From assembly GCF_002000245.1 (NCBI RefSeq), contig NZ_MTCM01000001.1, positions 1,116,001 through 1,180,000 on the forward strand: a stretch of 64,000 nt of DNA. Direction: 5' to 3'. How positions within the stretch are numbered: position 1 is the first letter of the stretch; each line of letters begins with the position of its first letter. The notes under the pieces are model-generated. The model was not told the origin of the DNA, made no database searches, and was given only the letters and a program-made list of their open reading frames with translations. Source of the DNA: Sphingobacterium sp. CZ-UAM. Lineage in GTDB: Bacteria; Bacteroidota; Bacteroidia; Sphingobacteriales; Sphingobacteriaceae. This document shows positions 35,967-44,195 of this stretch, in pieces. Both the position numbers and the translations under genes were made by a program.

Positions 35967-36548
35967 ATGGGCCGAAAAAAAAATTTTATTGAAGAAGATA
36001 TACTGGACAGATCGATTGTTCTTTTTCAGCAGCTGGGTTATCACGCAACCTCACCTGAAGAACTCGTCAACCATCTTAAGATCAGCCGCTCAAGCCTATA
36101 TGCAACATTTGGTGACAAACGCGGTCTTCTAATAAGGGCTCTCCATCGATATTCAAAATTAACCACTGACGCCCTTGAGCAGATCAGGCGCAATGCCAAA
36201 AACCCGAGGGACGGTATCAGCAAGATCTTCGATCTGGCTGTCAAAGGATGCTACCACCCCGGAATGCCCAATGGATGTTTCCTTGTTAACTCCATCATTG
36301 AGTTCGGTCCGCACGATGAGCAGGCCCTCCAGATCATCCGGCAAAGCTACAACGACAGCAGGGATGCAATATTACATTTCCTGGAAATGCTAAAGAACTC
36401 CTCTCCTTCGCACAGCAATCTCGATATAGAAACTGTCACCGACTCTTTGGTAAACACTATGTCAGGAATGGTCGTATCCACCAAAGCGGGTATGGATGAA
36501 GAGGCCTGCCGCAAAATGATCGAGCAGACACTTTCCATTTTAAAATGA
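35967..36548 (+). CDS. TetR-family transcription regulator
   Basis: A 193-residue protein from the ATG 35967; an in-frame GTG at 35940 would add nine hydrophobic residues that do not fit the family and is rejected. The N-terminal HTH is clear (DRSIVLFQQLGYHATSPEEL, then ISRSSLYATFGDKRGLLIRAL). The C-terminal ligand domain has GMPNGCFLVNSIIEFGPHDE, typical of the YxaF/LmrA-like TetR group. The target may be the SDR-SnoaL pair beyond the shared terminator, or itself. Confidence 0.92.
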   Translation: MGRKKNFIEEDILDRSIVLFQQLGYHATSPEELVNHLKISRSSLYATFGDKRGLLIRALHRYSKLTTDALEQIRRNAKNPRDGISKIFDLAVKGCYHPGMPNGCFLVNSIIEFGPHDEQALQIIRQSYNDSRDAILHFLEMLKNSSPSHSNLDIETVTDSLVNTMSGMVVSTKAGMDEEACRKMIEQTLSILK

Positions 36549-36551
36549 TAA

Positions 36552-36580
36552 AAACCGGGTTCCATTTCCGAAACCCGGTT
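36552..36580 (-). terminator. Terminator of the SDR-SnoaL operon
   Basis: AACCGGGTT (36553-36561) and AACCCGGTT (36572-36580) form the stem. The minus strand continues into TTTT, so it terminates the leftward operon. It also lies just after the TetR stop. Confidence 0.65.
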
Positions 36581-36602
36581 CCCCTTATTAATTGATAGTA
36601 GT

Positions 36603-37052
36603 TTAAACTAAAATATCCAATATGGTTCTTTTAAGCTGTAGTCTGGTGATCTTCCATCCTTGTTCTGTTTTAAGTAGTTCCAGATGGTAATGACCAAAAC
36701 CATGCAGCTTTTTGTAGGGGATCTCTTCCCTCTGCGCAAAGTTGATCAGATCTTCCATTGCCCATATCGCTGTGGCACGGTGTTCGGACAACAGTTCAAT
36801 TTCTGGGCTATGTACGTGATGGGCAGAGCGGGCACCTTCCAGCACTGGTGCGGTTACATTCACCATTTCTTGGGGACTGTTAAACTCAAAAAGCCGCTCG
36901 CCTTTTTCTCCTTCGAAGAGCATATGGACATTTTCGTCAAATAATTCTTTAAAGGAATCCCACTGCTTTGTATCGACGAACCTGGTGTACCGGGCCATTA
37001 CTTTTTTGATCTCGACAATTGCAATGAGATCTTCATGACTTAAATTTTTCAT
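36603..37052 (-). CDS. SnoaL-like/NTF2-fold protein
   Basis: A 149-residue protein of the SnoaL_4 type: RYTRFVDTKQWDSFKELFDENVHMLFEG, a VTAPVLEGARSAHHVHSPEIELL segment with paired His, and a GFGHYHLELLKTEQGWKITRLQLKRT C-terminus. Related proteins include dehydratases and ring-modifying enzymes acting on small cyclic molecules. It follows the SDR gene by 9 bp on the same strand. The substrate is unknown. Confidence 0.85.
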   Translation of the reverse strand: MKNLSHEDLIAIVEIKKVMARYTRFVDTKQWDSFKELFDENVHMLFEGEKGERLFEFNSPQEMVNVTAPVLEGARSAHHVHSPEIELLSEHRATAIWAMEDLINFAQREEIPYKKLHGFGHYHLELLKTEQGWKITRLQLKRTILDILV

Positions 37053-37061
37053 AGCTATAAT

Positions 37062-37808
37062 TTATGCGCTGATACCGCCGTCAATTACGATACTGCTACC
37101 GGTAATATAGGAAGATTCAGGTCCGGCAAGGAAGTTTGCAAGTGCAGCAATTTCCTCCACCTTTCCAAGACGCTTAAGCGGAATAGCATTTGTATAAGCC
37201 TGACGGATCTCCTCATCTTTGGGCATCATATCTGTATCAGTTGCACCGGGCAGAATTGCATTCACTGTAATATTTCTTGGGCCAAGATCCCATGCAAGCC
37301 CTCTGCTGTATGCCGAAACCGCGGCTTTGGTCGCAACGTAATCAGCCATACCGGGGCCTCCTATTCTATTTCCTCCAACGGATCCGATGTTGATGATTCT
37401 TCCGCCATCGGGCATGAATTTAATAACTGTTCTAACCGCCTCAGCTACAGCGCGGATATTCACGTCTATCATCTTGTTGTAGCCTTCAGCCTGAAGGGAA
37501 GCTTGGTCAATTGTTCCTGGGATGGCGACAGCGGCATTATTTACAAGGATATCAATCTTTCCGAACTTGGCATTAGCCTGACCCAGTGCACTTTCTAAAC
37601 GGCCCGCTTCTGAGGCATCAGCATGGATGGCAAGCGCTTTTACCCCCTGCGCTTCTATTTCCGCTACAATCTTTTCTGCTTTTTCTGTTGAGTTGGCGTA
37701 GGTGAATACGATATTGGCTCCTTCGGAAGCAAAACGTCTTACAATTGCTTCTCCCATTCCTCTTGTACCGCCTGTTACAAATGCGGTCTTATTTTCTAGT
37801 GTTTTCAT
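37062..37808 (-). CDS. SDR-family oxidoreductase (FabG-like)
   Basis: A 248-residue classical SDR from the ATG 37808; a GTG 21 codons upstream is in frame but lies in promoter-like sequence. NAD(P) motif TGGTRGMG, NNAAVAI, and catalytic YVATK with a Ser in NIGSVGG. The C-terminus GSSIVIDGGISA is standard. It reduces or oxidises a hydroxy/keto group of an unknown small molecule, and the SnoaL-like partner 9 bp downstream suggests a two-enzyme modification step. Confidence 0.92.
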   Translation of the reverse strand: MKTLENKTAFVTGGTRGMGEAIVRRFASEGANIVFTYANSTEKAEKIVAEIEAQGVKALAIHADASEAGRLESALGQANAKFGKIDILVNNAAVAIPGTIDQASLQAEGYNKMIDVNIRAVAEAVRTVIKFMPDGGRIINIGSVGGNRIGGPGMADYVATKAAVSAYSRGLAWDLGPRNITVNAILPGATDTDMMPKDEEIRQAYTNAIPLKRLGKVEEIAALANFLAGPESSYITGSSIVIDGGISA

Positions 37809-38040
37809 TGTTTTAAAGTATATTTCAATTACTGGAATTTTAGTTCCAAAATTAGTCATTATGAGAATCACTTTTTAAGTTGGTATCACCAATGATATTT
37901 AAACCAGCGGGCTTATAAACTAATTTCTAACTTTGTAGATCCGATGTAATTAACTTTTCGGTTTCCCGAAAACCATATACAATGCAGAAAAAAGCATTAT
38001 GAAATTGACGATATGTGAAGGAAAAGAAGATTGGGGAAGA

Positions 38041-38787
38041 TTATAAAACCATTCCACCGTCCATAAGGATTTCCGTTCCGGTCATGAAACTTGCCACATT
38101 GTTATCTGACAGGTAAATAACAGCTTTGGCTACATCTTCCGCAGTTCCCATTTTTTGTAAGGGGATTCCGCTGATTAACCATTCATCAAGACCTTCCAAT
38201 GTTTTTTCGTCCAATCCTGCTTTGGTCATAATCTCCGTTTTTATAGGCCCCGGACTGACCAAATTTACTCTGATTTTTCTTGGTGCCAATTCTGCGGCAG
38301 CAGTTTTTGCAATGGAATTCAATGCTGCTTTGCTTGCCTGGTAAATCGAGCTATTTGGTTTAGATGTGGTCGCGACGTTGGATGAAAGAAACACTACTGA
38401 AGCACCATCGTTCAACAGGGGAATAAATTTGCTCAAAGTAAAATAAGCTCCTCTGAAATTAATACCCATTACATTGTCAAAATTTTCGGCACTCATATTT
38501 TCGATCGGGCCTAAACTTCCGGTGATGCCTGCATTAATAAACAGGATGTCAACTTTTCCGAATTGCTTTTCAACTTCGATTTTGAACTGATCAATGTCAT
38601 CTAATTTCCCCTGATCCGCCACAAAAGAAATAGCTCCTAGCTCCGCAGCAGCCTTCTCAATGGCTTCTTTTCGTCTTCCGGTGATAATGACTTGTGCTCC
38701 TTCGGCGATTAACTCTTTTGCGGTTGCATATCCTATTCCGCTGTTTCCACCTGTTACGATGGCTAATTTGTTATTGAACTTTTTCAT
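38041..38787 (-). CDS. SDR-family oxidoreductase
   Basis: A 248-residue classical SDR from the ATG 38787 (MKKFNNKLAIVTGG); an upstream frame to 38865 would overlap the promoter. NAD(P) motif TGGNSGIG, NAGITG, catalytic YQASK. A -7 element TAACTTTG (minus strand) is at 38805-38812 and the operator-like palindrome lies just beyond. It is divergent from an HxlR gene, the usual arrangement for a regulator and its target. The substrate is not known. Confidence 0.93.
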   Translation of the reverse strand: MKKFNNKLAIVTGGNSGIGYATAKELIAEGAQVIITGRRKEAIEKAAAELGAISFVADQGKLDDIDQFKIEVEKQFGKVDILFINAGITGSLGPIENMSAENFDNVMGINFRGAYFTLSKFIPLLNDGASVVFLSSNVATTSKPNSSIYQASKAALNSIAKTAAAELAPRKIRVNLVSPGPIKTEIMTKAGLDEKTLEGLDEWLISGIPLQKMGTAEDVAKAVIYLSDNNVASFMTGTEILMDGGMVL

Positions 38788-38804
38788 TTCTTTGATTTTT
38801 TCTA

Positions 38805-38886
38805 CAAAGTTATAGGGGAAATGGTATACTTTTGTTATCAGTATAACAGAGTATATCAGTATCATTGATTATATCATTTAACTTTG
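38805..38886. promoter_or_regulatory. Divergent promoters and HxlR operator
   Basis: Two exact TAACTTTG elements point outwards: 38805-38812 (minus strand, for the SDR) and 38879-38886 (plus strand, for HxlR). Between them GTTATCAGTATAAC (38834-38847) is an inverted repeat with 5-bp arms, surrounded by further AGTATA repeats. The position suits an HxlR operator controlling both promoters. The plus-strand element ends only 5 bases before the HxlR ATG, which predicts a nearly leaderless mRNA. Confidence 0.65.
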
Positions 38887-38891
38887 TAACC

Positions 38892-39230
38892 ATGGAAAGA
38901 GATCAGACAGAAGAACTTAGAGCGTTGCAGGACACTCTTTATTTCATTGGAGGAAAGTGGCGAATCCCAGTCATTAATTCGCTTTGCAATGGCAACCGAC
39001 GTTTTCGCGAAATTGAAAGAAGTATCCCCGGGATTACGACAAGAATGCTTTCAAAAGAACTGAAAGATATGGAGTTAAATAAGTTGGTTAAACGAACTGT
39101 TTATCCCGATATTCCTGTTTTAATTGAATATGAACCCACTGCATATTGCAGGACTTTCGGGAATATTATTTCGGAAATGATTATTTGGGGTAGAGAACAT
39201 CGAAAAATGATTGTGGAGGATAAGGTTTAG
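38892..39230 (+). CDS. HxlR-family transcription regulator
   Basis: A 112-residue winged-helix protein from the ATG 38892; a TTG at 38865 would lie upstream of the promoter element. FIGGKWRIPVINSLCNGNRRFREIERSIPG and TTRMLSKELKDMELN form the HTH, and YPDIPVLIEYEPTAY the wing. One Cys at the SLCNG position could be a redox sensor as in other HxlR proteins, which is speculative. It is divergent from the SDR at 38041 and is its probable regulator. The 250 bp behind it hold no supported gene. Confidence 0.93.
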   Translation: MERDQTEELRALQDTLYFIGGKWRIPVINSLCNGNRRFREIERSIPGITTRMLSKELKDMELNKLVKRTVYPDIPVLIEYEPTAYCRTFGNIISEMIIWGREHRKMIVEDKV

Positions 39231-39482
39231 AATCGTATTATTTGTGCTACAATTGTTCGGCTAAAAAGCCGCTGATGATAGTACATATGAAATGCTTACA
39301 AAGTTCTTTAAGGAAATAGGTCATCCTGTAAGCCATGAATTAAACAGAGATTATTATTCCCTATACACAACGAACAATAACAATATGTATCATGGCCGTT
39401 GCGCTATTAAATACCCAGGATAGTTTTTTTGGTTTAACCTCACAGTCAAATGGATTTTTAGTTGAACTTTTGCTAATTGCTA

Positions 39483-40286
39483 TTAAATGCGATTTGAAAC
39501 TGGCTTTGCTATCTCATTTGGCGTCTTTCCAAATTCTTTCTTGAACGCGTAGGAAAAATGCGACAGGTCTTCAAAACCTACTTCGAGATAGACATCACTT
39601 GGTTTCTTGGATTGCTCGGCGATTTGAAAATAAGCTTCCTGCAATCTTTTCTTCTTGAGCCAGATGCCCGGGGTCGTTCCGAATATGCGTTGAAAATCCC
39701 GCTTGAAGGTCGATAGGCTCCTCCCCGTAAAAAATGCAAACTTTTCCAGGCTGATGTTAAACCTGAAATTTTTGTTCATGTATTCCTCTAAATTAATCCG
39801 ATCAGGTAACGAGAAATTGAACAATATGTTAATCAGGTCAGGATTCGATTTCAATAGAATAATCAATAATTCCTCTCTCTTTACGTCAACAAAATCCGCA
39901 CTGATCTCAAGATCACCGGTATAGTAAGGTTCCAGTGATATTATAAAATTCTGGATGAGCTTGTTTCCCGGTATAAAAATAAAGGAGTCACTGATGGTTG
40001 ATGGCCGGACGTCATAAACATGCCGTTCAAGGAAGCGCTTCAGGAATGCTTCATCCAGGGTGATGATGATTTTTTCGAACGCATCATTGTCCTTGTATTT
40101 CGTATAACGTACCAAATGATTTTTCCGGGCGATACAATAGTCGCCCGGTGTCATTGTGTAGTTTTTCTCGCCGTCATAAGCCTTCATATCGCCCTTCAAT
40201 AAGTATAGAAAATAGTTTTCCGGTATATAGTTCTCGGGAGAGATCTCCGGGCCAAGGTGACAGGATTGGATGTTGTTAACTTTCAT
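39483..40286 (-). CDS. AraC-family transcription regulator
   Basis: A 267-residue protein with an N-terminal cupin (YFLYLLKGDMKAYDGEKNYTMTPGDYCIARKNHLVRYTK) of the AraC_N/ExsA-like type and a C-terminal AraC domain (RSLSTFKRDFQRIFGTTPGIWLKKKRL, then VYLEVGFEDLSHFSYAFKKEFGKTP). It is the last gene of a minus-strand operon, 29 bp behind the extended SDR gene. It probably regulates that operon; a 23-bp direct repeat upstream of the first gene is the candidate site. Confidence 0.92.
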   Translation of the reverse strand: MKVNNIQSCHLGPEISPENYIPENYFLYLLKGDMKAYDGEKNYTMTPGDYCIARKNHLVRYTKYKDNDAFEKIIITLDEAFLKRFLERHVYDVRPSTISDSFIFIPGNKLIQNFIISLEPYYTGDLEISADFVDVKREELLIILLKSNPDLINILFNFSLPDRINLEEYMNKNFRFNISLEKFAFFTGRSLSTFKRDFQRIFGTTPGIWLKKKRLQEAYFQIAEQSKKPSDVYLEVGFEDLSHFSYAFKKEFGKTPNEIAKPVSNRI

Positions 40287-40315
40287 GGTTTACCAAATAT
40301 ACTGATCCCTACAGA

Positions 40316-41290
40316 TTAATTTTGCGGATTACTGAAATTGTAACTGTCCACACTTGCAAGTATCGCTTCCTCTCTGGTGCGGGGCTTCCAGCCCAGTGTT
40401 TCAGCGGCTTTTTTATTGGACATCTGCGTATACTCTTCGACTGGAGTGGGCTGCATGGAAGCAATTTTTCCGGCCAATTTGGGCCGTTCTTTTTTGATCA
40501 GTTCCGCCACATCATAAAAAGACATCGCCCCTTCCGATGTTGCTAGAAATCGCTGTCCGGCAGCTTCGGGATGTAACATAGCCTTAATGTGGATATCAGC
40601 AGCATCGCGCACATCCACCGCACCAAATGTAAATGGTGCATTTTCCTTAATGTGTCCCTCCACAATTCCCTTGACGACAGTATCCAGGGAGGCCGAGGAA
40701 ATACCGCCAAGTATAGGACCAAAAATTCCGACGGGATTGATGACCGTTAACTCCATAGCAGGGGCTTCATCCTCCATAAATTGCCATGCGGCTTTTTCTG
40801 CAATTGTTTTTGATTTTATATAAGCCTGTACCGGTGCGTTTTCATCGGTCCAGTCAAGTTCTGTAAAAACATGATTTCTAGGATCGATGCTATAACCGAT
40901 TGCAGCAAAAGAGGATGTGAGCACCACGCGCTTAACTCCAGCCTTTTTCGCAGCTTTCAATGCTCTCAACGTACCTTCTTTTGCGGGGATAATCAGCTCA
41001 TTTTCGTCTTTGGGCTGCTCAGCCACAAATGGGGAAGCAACATGAAGGACATAATCACAACCTTGTGCTGCTTCATCCCAACCATTATCGGAGAGCAGAT
41101 CGGCCTCATAAAAAGACAGCTGATCAAAAGTGCTGATGCCACCCGCTGTAAGGGCATCCAAAATTTCGTTTTTACGGGAGAGCGTGCGCAGTGTTGTTCT
41201 TACGGTAAATCCTTTTGTGAGTAATTCAAGAATAATATTTACGCCCAAAAATCCGGTACCGCCGGTTACTAAAACTGTTTGATTGTTCAT
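40316..41290 (-). CDS. Extended SDR, aldehyde/dihydroflavonol-reductase-like
   Basis: A 324-residue NAD(P)-dependent extended SDR. TGGTGFLGVNIILEL binds the cofactor, YVLHVASPF and the catalytic YIKSK follow, and the C-terminal half carries the DVRDAADIHIKAM segment typical of cinnamoyl-CoA/dihydroflavonol reductases and related aldehyde reductases. It reduces an aldehyde or ketone with NADPH. It is 13 bp after the SDR at 41304 and 29 bp before the AraC gene. Substrate unknown. Confidence 0.92.
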   Translation of the reverse strand: MNNQTVLVTGGTGFLGVNIILELLTKGFTVRTTLRTLSRKNEILDALTAGGISTFDQLSFYEADLLSDNGWDEAAQGCDYVLHVASPFVAEQPKDENELIIPAKEGTLRALKAAKKAGVKRVVLTSSFAAIGYSIDPRNHVFTELDWTDENAPVQAYIKSKTIAEKAAWQFMEDEAPAMELTVINPVGIFGPILGGISSASLDTVVKGIVEGHIKENAPFTFGAVDVRDAADIHIKAMLHPEAAGQRFLATSEGAMSFYDVAELIKKERPKLAGKIASMQPTPVEEYTQMSNKKAAETLGWKPRTREEAILASVDSYNFSNPQN

Positions 41291-41303
41291 TTCAGATCAA
41301 TTA

Positions 41304-42215
41304 TTAGAATTTGTAAGTCAATTGTATGGCGTTTTCCGCATATTCCCAGAGCCTTTTGGCAAGCGCTTCATCGTTCATGGCTGCTGTATGATGGCCGGAC
41401 AAGGCCGGATATCCCGCATATTCTTTCGGACCGTCCGGGCCGTAGAATTTACCACCCTCAACGGATGGATCTGTTGCTGCAAACAGGCTTGGCAGGGCAC
41501 CCTGCCAGGGCTCCATCACCTGATCAAATGCAGCAAACATACCTTCCAGATTTTCACCCGGGATATTCCGCTGTAAATCGGTTCGCGTGACGCCGGGATG
41601 CGCCGCCACAGAAATGGCCGATATACGGGCATTTTTGAATCTCTGGTCCAGCTCGTAGCTAAACAAGATATCTGCCAGCTTGCTTACGGCATATTCACGC
41701 CATTCATCATAGCTCTTTTCCAGTCTGAGGTTGTCAAAGTCAATGCTGTCCACCAAAGTAGCCGCCCCACTGGAAAGTGTCACTACTCGGGCATTGGCGG
41801 TCTGCTTAACGAGCGGCAGCAAATATCCTGTCAGCGCAAAATGCCCCATAAAGTTTACGCCGAACTGCATTTCAAAGCCGTCATCCGTTTTAGCAGCTGG
41901 AGGAACCATCACTCCGGCATTGTTGATGAGCATATCCAGTTTTGTATGCTTTTGCATAAAGTGATCTGCAAATTCCCGAATCAGGCCGATGTTTGCGAGG
42001 TCCAGCATTCCATAGTCCAATGTTCCCACCCCAGCCGTTTCGGACTGGATTTTTTGGATAGCATCTTTTCCTTTCTGGAAATCCCTTGCGGCAATGGTCA
42101 CATGTGCACCTGCTTCATACAGCGCTTTTGCTGTTTCAAACCCAATACCGGTGTTTGATCCGGTGACGATTGCTATTTTCCCCGATAAATCAGGGATGTT
42201 ATTTTTTGTCCACAT
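41304..42215 (-). CDS. SDR-family oxidoreductase (retinol-dehydrogenase-like)
   Basis: A 303-residue SDR with TGSNTGIGFET, NNAGVMVPP, catalytic Ser in TLSSGAA and YAVSK. The length and the NIPGENLEGMF insertion are as in WWOX/retinol-dehydrogenase-like bacterial SDRs. First gene of a three-gene operon with the extended SDR and AraC regulator. A 23-bp tandem repeat lies 46-91 bp upstream of its start. Confidence 0.92.
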   Translation of the reverse strand: MWTKNNIPDLSGKIAIVTGSNTGIGFETAKALYEAGAHVTIAARDFQKGKDAIQKIQSETAGVGTLDYGMLDLANIGLIREFADHFMQKHTKLDMLINNAGVMVPPAAKTDDGFEMQFGVNFMGHFALTGYLLPLVKQTANARVVTLSSGAATLVDSIDFDNLRLEKSYDEWREYAVSKLADILFSYELDQRFKNARISAISVAAHPGVTRTDLQRNIPGENLEGMFAAFDQVMEPWQGALPSLFAATDPSVEGGKFYGPDGPKEYAGYPALSGHHTAAMNDEALAKRLWEYAENAIQLTYKF

Positions 42216-42260
42216 AACCTTTAATTTTTTACAAAGTTCGTCGAATTGCTATTATGTCGT

Positions 42261-42306
42261 TTTGTTGTGGAGTTCAAATTTCCTTTGTTGTGGAGTTCAC
42301 CTTTCC
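42261..42306 (-). repeat. Two tandem 23-bp direct repeats, candidate AraC sites
   Basis: Positions 42261-42283 and 42284-42306 are direct repeats of TTTGTTGTGGAGTTCA followed by (AA/CC)TTTCC, differing at two bases. They lie 46-91 bp upstream of the SDR start on the minus strand, the usual position and spacing of paired AraC half-sites (about two helical turns). Confidence 0.55.
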
Positions 42307-42488
42307 GTTATATTCCGAGGGTTTGCGAGTTGTACCAGAATTCGTTCCGCTCCAATACTTTTACCGGGCCTTGTCCGAATTTTTGGATGCCATGTTCTGA
42401 CATGCCTGTGTCATTTAAGATTTTTTCGATAAAGGGAGCTTATGAAATACTTCTGGTCCATTTCCACAGCTCCCTATAAACGTATGTA

Positions 42489-42932
42489 TTAATCTTCTAT
42501 TTCCAGATGAGTACTCAAGGCAATACGGTTCCAGCCATTGATGGTGACGATGAGCATGATGATCTGAGCGATCTGGTTTTCGGAGAAAATCTCGGATGCC
42601 TTGCTGTAGGTTTCTTCACTTAATCCATGTTGGTGGATAAGGGTTATTTCCTCTGTCATAGCCAGTATGATCTGCTCTTCCTCGGTGAAAAATTTGGCAG
42701 CCTCCCTCCAGGCACTCAACAAAAAGATACGCTCCGGTTTTTCACCATTTTTAATGGCATCCTTGGTGTGCATGCTGATACAGTAAGCACAGTTGTTGAT
42801 CTGTGATGCCCTGATTTTGGCCAGCTCTTTTAGCGTTTGTGAGATATCAATTTTTGACAGATAACCCTCTAATCCTAACATTGCTTTGAATGCCTGTGGT
42901 TCCGTTGTGCTGATGTTGATTCGTTTTTCCAT
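42489..42932 (-). CDS. AhpD-like carboxymuconolactone decarboxylase-family protein
   Basis: A 147-residue all-helical protein with the AhpD redox motif NCAYCISMHTKDAIKNGE (CxxC and downstream His). Such proteins act as alkylhydroperoxidases or thiol-disulfide antioxidants in the cytosol. It ends with IALSTHLEIED. Upstream on the same strand only a scrap of a Crp/Fnr gene remains, whereas the intact Crp gene sits 8.3 kb away beside a scrap of an ahpD copy. Confidence 0.93.
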   Translation of the reverse strand: MEKRINISTTEPQAFKAMLGLEGYLSKIDISQTLKELAKIRASQINNCAYCISMHTKDAIKNGEKPERIFLLSAWREAAKFFTEEEQIILAMTEEITLIHQHGLSEETYSKASEIFSENQIAQIIMLIVTINGWNRIALSTHLEIED

Positions 42933-43063
42933 TTTCTTATTTTTAAATTTGATATTACAAATTTGGAAAATGGAGTGCCGGAAAAACTTAAACGGGTTTA
43001 AGAAAAATTCTTTTTGCGGATTTCGCTGAGATACTCGGGTGTAAAGCCCAGATAGGAAGCAAC
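42883..43063. repeat. Left copy of an approximately 180-bp repeat (ahpD start/crp end)
   Basis: This segment aligns with 51328-51510 with roughly a dozen differences by eye. It covers the first codons of ahpD, the intergenic space and the last codons of a Crp/Fnr gene. The two copies are direct repeats. Confidence 0.8.
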
Positions 43064-43090
43064 GTTAAGCCTTCCAACATTTGCATTTTA
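43002..43090 (-). pseudogene. Crp/Fnr regulator remnant (C-terminus only)
   Basis: The minus strand encodes VASYLGFTPEYLSEIRKKNFS and stop, identical to the C-terminal 21 residues of the intact Crp/Fnr gene at 51444. Eight further codons upstream are in frame before a stop. The remaining 170 residues of the protein are missing. The stretch up to 43197 holds no gene. Confidence 0.75.
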
Positions 43091-43197
43091 CGTCACCTGC
43101 AGATAGAAGGCCAGGCGTGGCGCTGCAACCGCGAAGAGCATATAAAAAGGATCCCAGGTACAATAAAGTAAAGGCCTAATTCTAATGCTGAAACAAT

Positions 43198-44133
43198 TTA
43201 TAGAGTAATCACGATTTTACCAACCGTTCTCCCCGTTTCCTGTTCCAGATGCGCTGCTCTCATTTGCTCAAAGGGAAAAGATTTGGAAACATGAGGTTTT
43301 ACAGCTCCACTTTCCAATAAAGAAGCGATCTGTTTCATATCCTCTCCGCTGGACTGTACAAGAATAAAATAACCTTTCACACCTTTGGATTCTGCTTTTG
43401 AAGTTACATCTTCATTCAGACCTGTCGGAATACTGATGATGGAACCGCCTTCTTTGGTCACTTCGAGCGAATGGTCGATATTGTCCCCGCCAATTGTATC
43501 CAATACAAAATCAAAAGTTCTGCCTGCTGATTTCCAGTCGAAGACGTGATAATCGATATGGGAATCTGCACCTAAACTCATGACAAAATCTTTATTTTTT
43601 GGGGAAGAAGTTCCCGTCACTTTCGCCCCTAAATATTTGGCAATCTGTATAGCGATATGTCCTACTCCACCAGAAGCTGCGTGGACCAAAACATTTTGCC
43701 CTTGCTGAATATTCGCATGGTGAACCAAAGCCTGATACGCAGTTAGCGCAACCAAAGTAGAAGCCGCGGCGTCTTCAAAAGAGATATTTTTGGGCTTTAG
43801 GGCTAATTGATGGGCCGGAGCTGCGACATATTCTGCATACGCTTTTCCGTGGCCTGGAAAATTGACCATTCCGAAAACTTCATCGCCAACTTTAAAAGCT
43901 GAACTTTTAGTTTCTTCTACTATTCCGGAAATATCCCAACCCAAAATCAATGGATTTTCTGTTTTAATTCTTCCGTAAACTCCTTTTCCGGCGCGGCTTT
44001 TTACATCTACCGGATTGATGCTGATGGCTTTTACTTGGATTAATACTTCGCCTTCGTTAATGGTTGGTTTTGCCAGTTCTACGTATGCTAAATTGTCTAC
44101 ATTTCCTGCTTCTTTTAATACAATTGCTTTCAT
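43198..44133 (-). CDS. Zinc-independent MDR oxidoreductase (quinone reductase-like)
   Basis: A 311-residue MDR protein without zinc ligands. GroES-like N-terminus (KAIVLKEAGNVDNLAYVEL), Rossmann motif HAASGGVGHIAIQIAKYLGA, and C-terminal TVGKIVITL. It is a paralogue of the protein at 34375. NADPH-dependent reduction of quinones or enones is the family activity. It lies 62 bp behind the gene at 44196, whose promoter carries the shared AraC-type site, so it is probably in that regulon. Confidence 0.92.
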   Translation of the reverse strand: MKAIVLKEAGNVDNLAYVELAKPTINEGEVLIQVKAISINPVDVKSRAGKGVYGRIKTENPLILGWDISGIVEETKSSAFKVGDEVFGMVNFPGHGKAYAEYVAAPAHQLALKPKNISFEDAAASTLVALTAYQALVHHANIQQGQNVLVHAASGGVGHIAIQIAKYLGAKVTGTSSPKNKDFVMSLGADSHIDYHVFDWKSAGRTFDFVLDTIGGDNIDHSLEVTKEGGSIISIPTGLNEDVTSKAESKGVKGYFILVQSSGEDMKQIASLLESGAVKPHVSKSFPFEQMRAAHLEQETGRTVGKIVITL

Positions 44134-44195
44134 AATATTGATATTTTTTAAATGTTATTTATTTGAATTACTTTAATTTAAATCTTGAAATGAGT

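Noticed and set aside
39231..39482. Possible small gene between HxlR and AraC genes
   Set aside because: Short open stretches exist on the plus strand but with no start, domain or partner; nothing can be supported.
43091..43197. Membrane-protein-like fragment upstream of the crp remnant
   Set aside because: Two frames give short hydrophobic peptides, but neither can be assigned to a family, so it is left as unexplained sequence.
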